Below are positions 58,974 through 64,000 of a stretch of 64,000 nucleotides of DNA, one piece after another. The translations under genes were made by a program, and so were the position numbers. The stretch is from Aquitalea aquatilis (lineage in GTDB: Bacteria; Pseudomonadota; Gammaproteobacteria; Burkholderiales; Chromobacteriaceae), in NCBI RefSeq assembly GCF_005155025.1, contig NZ_CP039731.1:2852001-2916000 (forward strand). The letters run 5' to 3'. Position 1 is the stretch's first letter; the number at the start of each line of letters is the position of its first letter. The notes beneath the pieces are model-generated. The model worked only from the letters and a program-made list of their open reading frames with translations. It searched no databases and was not told the origin of the DNA.

Positions 58974-60437
58974 TCAGGCATCCAGCCCTGCTTGTGCCAG
59001 CTCCGCTGCACGGATCACGGCGCGGGCCTTGTTCTGGGTTTCCTGCCATTCCGATTCGGGTACCGAGTCGGCCACGATGCCGGCACCGGACTGTACATAC
59101 AGCATCTTGTTCTTGACCACGGCGGTACGGATGGCAATGGCCAGATCCATGTCTCCATTGAAGCCCAGATAGCCCACCGCACCGCCATAGACGCCGCGCT
59201 TGGTTGGTTCGAACTCGTCGATGATTTCCATGGCCCGCACCTTGGGTGCGCCAGACAGGGTGCCGGCCGGGAAGGTGGCCTTGAGAATGTCGATATTGGA
59301 AACTTCCGGCTTGACGCTGCCTTCCACGCTGGAAACGATGTGCATCACATGCGAGTAGCGTTCAATCACCATATTGTCGGTGATGTTGACGCTGCCGGTG
59401 TTGGCGACGCGGCCGATATCGTTGCGGCCCAGGTCCATCAGCATCACGTGTTCGGCGATTTCCTTGGGGTCGGCCAGCAGTTCTTCAGCCAGTGCTTCGT
59501 CTTCGTCGCGATTCTTGCCGCGCACGCGGGTGCCGGCGATCGGGCGTACGGTGACAGTTTCCTGTTCGCGCCGCACCAGGATTTCCGGCGAGGAGCCAAC
59601 CACGTGGAAGTCGTCGAAGTGGTAGAAGAACATATAGGGTGAGGGGTTCAGGCTGCGCAGTGCGCGGTACAAGGACAGCGGCGAATCGCTGTAAGGCATC
59701 TGCATGCGCTGGGCCAGTACCACCTGCATGATGTCACCGTCCACGATGTACTGCTTGCACTGTGCAACGGCCTGCTTGAATTCTTCCTGACCATACTCGG
59801 ACACAGCCTTGCTGGGCTGGGAGGGCAGCGACAGCGGAATATCCATTGGTTCGCGCAGGCGGGCACGTAGCTGGCCGAGCCGGCTTTCCGCCTTGGCCAG
59901 GGCATTGGGTACGGCAGGGTCGGCGTAGACAATCAGATAGAGCTTGCCTGAAAGATTGTCCACCACTGCCAGCTCTTCCGACACCATCAGCAGGATGTCC
60001 GGGGTGCCGATCGGATCGGGCTTGCGGGTGGCGGCCAGGCGCTTTTCTACATAGCGGATGGTGTCGTAGCCGAAATAACCGACCAGGCCACCGGTAAAGC
60101 GCGGCAGGCCTTCTACGGGTGGTGCGCTGAAACGCTGCTGGAAGGCTTCGATAAAAGCCAGCGGGTCGCCTTCGAACTGCTCGATCACCTTGTCACCGTA
60201 CTCAACCTGTACCTTGTTGGCATTGACGCGCAGGCGCGTGGTGGCAGGCAGGCCGATAAAGGAGTAGCGGCCAAAACGCTCGCCGCCCACTACCGATTCC
60301 AGCAAGTAGGAGTAGGGCTGATTGGCCAGCTTGAGGTAAACCGACAAGGGGGTGTCCAGGTCGGCGAACAGTTCCAGCGTCACCGGAATACGGTTATAAC
60401 CGGCTGCGGCCAGTTGGTCGAATGTGTCGTGCGTCAT
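58974..60437 (-). CDS. trpE: Anthranilate synthase component I
   Basis: 487 residues. The LLES motif for tryptophan feedback inhibition is present ([17 protein letters not shown]), with chorismate-site motifs [27 protein letters not shown]-type, HIVSSVEG and [20 protein letters not shown]. It forms anthranilate from chorismate with TrpG as amide donor. No leader peptide or attenuator was identified in the 134 bases upstream. It is the last gene of the rpe-SDR-gph-trpE operon. Confidence 0.95.
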   Translation of the reverse strand: MTHDTFDQLAAAGYNRIPVTLELFADLDTPLSVYLKLANQPYSYLLESVVGGERFGRYSFIGLPATTRLRVNANKVQVEYGDKVIEQFEGDPLAFIEAFQQRFSAPPVEGLPRFTGGLVGYFGYDTIRYVEKRLAATRKPDPIGTPDILLMVSEELAVVDNLSGKLYLIVYADPAVPNALAKAESRLGQLRARLREPMDIPLSLPSQPSKAVSEYGQEEFKQAVAQCKQYIVDGDIMQVVLAQRMQMPYSDSPLSLYRALRSLNPSPYMFFYHFDDFHVVGSSPEILVRREQETVTVRPIAGTRVRGKNRDEDEALAEELLADPKEIAEHVMLMDLGRNDIGRVANTGSVNITDNMVIERYSHVMHIVSSVEGSVKPEVSNIDILKATFPAGTLSGAPKVRAMEIIDEFEPTKRGVYGGAVGYLGFNGDMDLAIAIRTAVVKNKMLYVQSGAGIVADSVPESEWQETQNKARAVIRAAELAQAGLDA

Positions 60438-60571
60438 GAGTGAGCTACCTTGAAACCGGATGGAAAGCGAAATAAGTAAACAGGGTGTGGCTTAGCGTTG
60501 CCATCGCCAACTGGCCGGTGCGGGCAGGATAGTCATGATGCAGATGCAATCCGTATTGAATGTTGTGGTGA

Positions 60572-61240
60572 TCAGTTATTTTTCATCAAATCGTACAGTT
60601 CGGCAAGATTGCCGATGACCAGATCGGCCTGCAGCGTGCTGGCATCGGCATAGCCATAACTGACGGCGATGGCGGCTGCACCGGCGGCACGGGCGGACAG
60701 GATGTCGTTCTCGGAGTCGCCCACCATGGCCAGTTCGCTGGTGTTGATGCCCAGAACATCGCAGACATGCTGCAGCGGCAAGGCTGAGGGTTTTTTCTCG
60801 GCCAGGGTGTCGCCACCGATGACCAGGCTGAAGGCATCGCGCAGCTCAAGTTGCTGCAGCAGCGGCACGGCCAGGTATTCCGATTTATTGGTGACCACCA
60901 CCAGCGGTAGTTGCAGGGCGCGCAGCAGGCCCAGGCCATCGCGCACACCGGGGTAGACGCTAGTGTTGTCGCTCAGGTGTTCGTGGTAGTAGCGCACGAA
61001 AAAGCTGAAACCCTGCTCCCAGAGTGCAGCTTCCGCCGCGCCATGGCGTTCATCAGTAATGGCACGGTGTACCAGGCTGGCAATGCCGTCGCCGACATGC
61101 TCCTGTATGCGCATCTCGGCCAGGGCCGGCAGGCCCAGATGCTGGCGCATGGCATTGGCCGCAGCAGCCAGGTCGGGAATGGAGTCAACCAGGGTGCCGT
61201 CCAGATCGAAGGCAACGGCTTTGATGTGTTTCAGATTCAT
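60572..61240 (-). CDS. gph: Phosphoglycolate phosphatase
   Basis: 222 residues of the HAD family: nucleophile motif AVAFDLDGTLVDS, motif II VVVTNKSE, Lys in AEKKPSALPL and GDSENDILSARAAG. The cap domain matches Gph/PGP. It dephosphorylates 2-phosphoglycolate, e.g. from DNA repair. The rpe-gph neighbourhood is typical of proteobacteria. Confidence 0.9.
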   Translation of the reverse strand: MNLKHIKAVAFDLDGTLVDSIPDLAAAANAMRQHLGLPALAEMRIQEHVGDGIASLVHRAITDERHGAAEAALWEQGFSFFVRYYHEHLSDNTSVYPGVRDGLGLLRALQLPLVVVTNKSEYLAVPLLQQLELRDAFSLVIGGDTLAEKKPSALPLQHVCDVLGINTSELAMVGDSENDILSARAAGAAAIAVSYGYADASTLQADLVIGNLAELYDLMKNN

Positions 61241-61260
61241 ACGATGTCAGGGCTAGGAAG

Positions 61261-62031
61261 TCAGTTCTGGGCTTGATCCGGCAAATGGCGGATGTCGAGT
61301 ACGGGGTGGTGGCCGAAGTCTGCGCTGAGCAGGTGGTCGGCCAGTTGGCGGGCGGCCTGTTGCGGCGTGCTGAGGCCGCCTTCGCGCTTGAGGGCGTCGA
61401 ACCGTTCCTTGTTGGGGAACTGGGCCGGGTCACTGTCGCGAATGTGCGCCTGCATGTCGGTGTCTACCACGCCAGGATAGACGGCGGCAATCAGCGCCGG
61501 GTTGGCGCAGGCTTGCTGTTCTTCCGCCACATGGCGACAGAAGTGGTCGAGCGCGGCCTTGCTGCTGCCATATACGCCCCAGCCCGGGTAGGCTTTTACC
61601 GCCGCACCCGATGAGATGCACAGGATGCGCAGCTGACATTCCAGCTCGTCGCTCAGGCGCAGCAGGGCATCGGTCAGCAGCATGGGGGCTGTCAGGTTGA
61701 TGGCGATGGCCTGCGTCAACTCGGCCGCCGGATAGAAGCCGGCACTGGCAATGGGCATGACCACGCCGGCATTGTTGATCAGCAGCAATTGCCGTACGGC
61801 ATTCATCGGTAGCAGTTGCAAGGCCTCGGCCAGCAGGCCGTGCAGGGCAGGGCTGTCGGCCATGTCGGCGCGCAGGTAGTGCAGCTGTTGCGGATATTGC
61901 CGTGCCAGCTGGCGAAACCCCTCGCTATGCTGTCTGGCCAGTCCCACCACCACAAAGCCGCGCTGCAGCAGCTCGGCACACAGTGCCAGACCCAGTCCGC
62001 GCGAGGCTCCGGTGACGATGGCGGCCTGCAT
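61261..62031 (-). CDS. Short-chain dehydrogenase/reductase, benzil/sepiapterin reductase-like
   Basis: 256 residues. N-terminal VTGASRGLGLALC (TGxxxGxG), NNAGVV, catalytic Ser in ISSGAAVKAYPGWGVYGSSKAALDHF with YxxxK, and PGVVDTDMQ. It matches the YueD/benzil-reductase type of NADP-dependent SDR. It shares one base with the rpe stop codon and lies before gph, a position not usual for rpe-gph operons. Substrate unknown. Confidence 0.82.
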   Translation of the reverse strand: MQAAIVTGASRGLGLALCAELLQRGFVVVGLARQHSEGFRQLARQYPQQLHYLRADMADSPALHGLLAEALQLLPMNAVRQLLLINNAGVVMPIASAGFYPAAELTQAIAINLTAPMLLTDALLRLSDELECQLRILCISSGAAVKAYPGWGVYGSSKAALDHFCRHVAEEQQACANPALIAAVYPGVVDTDMQAHIRDSDPAQFPNKERFDALKREGGLSTPQQAARQLADHLLSADFGHHPVLDIRHLPDQAQN

Positions 62032-62711
62032 CAGGCCACCTTTGCCAGTTCGGCACGCATGGCGGCAATCACTGCCTGATAGTCCGGCTGGCCGTAAATG
62101 GCCGAGCCGGCGACAAAGGTGTCGGCCCCGGCGGCAGCCACGGCGGCAATATTGTCGACCTTGATGCCGCCATCGACTTCCAGCCAGATCTCGCCGCCAT
62201 GCTTGGCGGTATACTCGTCGATGCGCTGGCGTGCGGCGCGTACTTTTTCCAGTGCATGCGGAATGAACGACTGGCCGCCAAAGCCCGGATTCACCGACAT
62301 GATCAGCACCATGTCGATCTTGTCCATCACATGGTCAAGGTAAGACAGCGAGGTGCCCGGATTGAATACCAGGCCCGCCTTGCAGCCGGACTCCTTGATC
62401 AGGCCCAGGGTGCGGTCGATGTGTTCGGATGCTTCCGGGTGAAAGGTGATGATATCGGCGCCGGCCTTGGCGAACATCGGGGCCAGGCTGTCCACCGGCT
62501 TCACCATCAGGTGCACGTCGATGGGGGCTTGTGTATGCGGGCGGATGGCTTCACATACCAGAGGGCCTACCGTCAGATTCGGTACATAGTGATTGTCCAT
62601 GACATCGAAGTGAATGATGTCGGCTCCGGCGGCGATGACATCGCGCACCTCCTGGCCCAGACAGGCGAAATCGGCGGAAAGGAGGCTGGGGGCAATACGG
62701 AAGTCGCGCAT
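62031..62711 (-). CDS. rpe: Ribulose-5-phosphate 3-epimerase
   Basis: 226 residues, a TIM barrel with [17 protein letters not shown], the metal/catalytic [43 protein letters not shown] and VDGGIKVDN. It interconverts ribulose- and xylulose-5-phosphate in the pentose phosphate pathway. First gene of its operon. Confidence 0.96.
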   Translation of the reverse strand: MRDFRIAPSLLSADFACLGQEVRDVIAAGADIIHFDVMDNHYVPNLTVGPLVCEAIRPHTQAPIDVHLMVKPVDSLAPMFAKAGADIITFHPEASEHIDRTLGLIKESGCKAGLVFNPGTSLSYLDHVMDKIDMVLIMSVNPGFGGQSFIPHALEKVRAARQRIDEYTAKHGGEIWLEVDGGIKVDNIAAVAAAGADTFVAGSAIYGQPDYQAVIAAMRAELAKVA

Positions 62712-62816
62712 GGTCTACCTTGCAAACACGGATGGGGTCATGAAATGGCGTTTATTCTACCGCGCCCAAGGCCAAAGGCGGGATAAAATGCAGTACAACA
62801 GCACAAGGAAAACACC

Positions 62817-63197
62817 ATGCCAGATAAAAGCTACCAGATAGAGGTGGAGGCCGAACCACATTACATCGCCGAGCAGTCCAACGTGGCGACCGATGTTTAT
62901 GTGTTCGCATATCGCATCCGCCTGACCAATACCGGCAGCGAACCCGCCCAACTGGTTAGCCGCCACTGGATCATTGTCGATGCCAACAATCAGGAGCAGG
63001 AAGTGCGCGGCATGGGCGTGGTGGGCGAGCAGCCACGACTGGAGCCAGGCCAGTCCTTCGAATACAGCAGTGCCACCCACCTGAAGACGCCGTATGGTTC
63101 CATGCGCGGCAGTTACCAGATGCTGGCCGATGACGGCAAGCGTTTCGATGTGACCATCCCCGAAATGACGCTGGTGGCACCGCGCGTATTGCATTGA
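62817..63197 (+). CDS. apaG: ApaG protein (Co2+/Mg2+ efflux-associated)
   Basis: 126 residues with the fibronectin-III-like ApaG core: YVFAYRIRLTNTGSEPAQLVSRHWIIVDANNQEQEVRGMGVVGEQP-type, PGQSFEYSSATHLKTPYGSMRGSYQM. Function in E. coli is linked to magnesium/cobalt handling. It is divergent from rpe and not in a ksgA-apaG-apaH cluster. Confidence 0.93.
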   Translation: MPDKSYQIEVEAEPHYIAEQSNVATDVYVFAYRIRLTNTGSEPAQLVSRHWIIVDANNQEQEVRGMGVVGEQPRLEPGQSFEYSSATHLKTPYGSMRGSYQMLADDGKRFDVTIPEMTLVAPRVLH

Positions 63198-63297
63198 CTC
63201 TGCCTGGGCCTGGTGCAGGCCGTTCCTGGAGCCGCCGGCCGGCGGCTTTGCTCATTTTCAGCGTCGGCACTGGCCGGCTTTTCGACAGGTAGTTTCC

Positions 63298-64000
63298 ATG
63301 CGTTTCACCCATAGCGGTCCGGCTCCCGGCAATCGCAACGATTTGCAAACCCTCAAGACGCTGCTGCCTTATCTGTGGGCTTTCAAGGGCCGGGTCGTGC
63401 TGGCGCTGGCCTGCATGATTCTGGCCAAGGTGGCGGCAGTCACGGTGCCGCTCTATCTGAAAGACATCGTCGATCAACTCTCCGTGCCGGCCACCTTGCT
63501 GGCGGTGCCGGTGATGGCACTGGTGGGCTATGGCGTGGCCAGGCTCACTTCCAGTGTGCTGGGAGAGCTGCGCGATGCGGTATTTGCCCGGGTCATCCAG
63601 GGTGCGGTACGCAGTGTGGCGCGTAGTGTATTCCAGCACCTGTTTCGCCTGTCGCTGCGTTTCCATCTGGAGCGTCAGACGGGCGGCATGAGCCGCGACA
63701 TCGAGCGCGGTACCAAGGGTATTGGTTTCCTGCTCAATTTCACCGTGTTCAACATTCTGCCGACATTGCTGGAAATCGGCATGGTGTCGGCCATTCTGTT
63801 TCGCCGCTATGCCTGGGAATTTGCTGCGGTAACACTGGCCACCATTGCCATCTACATCGTGTTTACCCTGGTGGTGACCGAGTGGCGCACCGTGTTTCGT
63901 CGCAGCATGAACGATCTGGATTCCAAGGCCAATGCCAAGGCCATCGATGCGCTGATCAATTACGAAACCGTCAAATACTTCAATAACGAAGGCTATGAAG
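63298..64000 (+). CDS. ABC transporter of the ATM1/HMT type, cut by window end
   Basis: The ATG at 63298 opens a frame that runs off the window (over 230 residues visible). The visible part is the N-terminal transmembrane domain with the ATM1/HMT1-type pattern: TLLPYLWAFKGRVVLALACMILAKVAAVTVPLYLKDIVD, FRLSLRFHLERQTGGMSRDIERGTKGI and EWRTVFRRSMNDLDSKANAKAIDALINYETVKYFNNE. This family exports glutathione-linked sulfur/iron compounds or metal conjugates. The nucleotide-binding domain should follow outside the window. Confidence 0.88.
   Translation, partial: MRFTHSGPAPGNRNDLQTLKTLLPYLWAFKGRVVLALACMILAKVAAVTVPLYLKDIVDQLSVPATLLAVPVMALVGYGVARLTSSVLGELRDAVFARVIQGAVRSVARSVFQHLFRLSLRFHLERQTGGMSRDIERGTKGIGFLLNFTVFNILPTLLEIGMVSAILFRRYAWEFAAVTLATIAIYIVFTLVVTEWRTVFRRSMNDLDSKANAKAIDALINYETVKYFNNEGYE

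Noticed and set aside
1-64000. CRISPR array, rRNA operon or complete insertion sequence
   Set aside because: No regularly spaced direct repeats, no rRNA-like sequence and no transposase gene were seen.

Overview
The window looks like a chromosome segment of a motile betaproteobacterium, most likely order Neisseriales (Chromobacteriaceae-like). This rests on gene order (tig-clpP-clpX-lon-hupB-tRNA-Val-tRNA-Asp-ppiD), the porin type, the beta-proteobacterial DUF3579 and DUF2788 proteins, and overall composition. The genus cannot be fixed from sequence alone. Most of the window is gene-dense, GC-rich chromosome with many clear rho-independent terminators.

Layout: 1-3.7 kb is the right end of a prophage: tail/fibre genes, then a lysis cassette (holin-like protein, transglycosylase endolysin, nested Rz/Rz1 spanins). 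It ends at a 23-nt tRNA 3'-end fragment that is probably the att site. 3.9-5.8 kb has a methyltransferase and a diguanylate cyclase. 6.2-14.6 kb is the protein quality-control block (trigger factor, ClpP, ClpX, Lon, HU, two tRNAs, PpiD), with heat-shock-type promoters in front of tig and lon. 14.7-23.2 kb holds SodB, a flavoprotein, DnaB, a ferredoxin, Rnk, an isolated divergent flagellin, Map, a porin and DUF3579. 23.3-30.4 kb holds DinG, an Orn/Lys/Arg decarboxylase, ArgF, ArgG and a DUF2788 protein.

30.5-47.5 kb is a nitrogen-metabolism region with two gamma-glutamylation catabolic clusters. Cluster 1 (31.3-38.9 kb) has a glutamine-synthetase-like ligase, an aldehyde dehydrogenase, an iron-type alcohol dehydrogenase, a class I amidotransferase hydrolase and an APC permease, with a divergent RpiR-type regulator. 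Having an alcohol dehydrogenase where an amine oxidase would be expected suggests an amino-alcohol pathway; this is my main candidate for an undescribed system. Cluster 2 (41.3-47.5 kb) is puuC, puuR, puuD, puuA and a class III aminotransferase, a putrescine-type pathway without a PuuB oxidase. YajQ and a COG2509-type flavoprotein lie between the clusters.

47.9-57.8 kb holds motA-motB with a membrane-anchored methyltransferase, an HDOD-GAF protein, a SpoU RNA methyltransferase and an amidase, then on the minus strand an LprI-like protein, Cca, an NDUFA9-like protein and a soluble lytic transglycosylase. 58.1-58.9 kb is an AT-richer orphan membrane protein. 59-62.7 kb is an rpe-SDR-gph-trpE operon on the minus strand. 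The window ends with apaG and the start of an ATM1/HMT-type ABC transporter cut by the window edge. No CRISPR array, rRNA or complete insertion sequence was seen.
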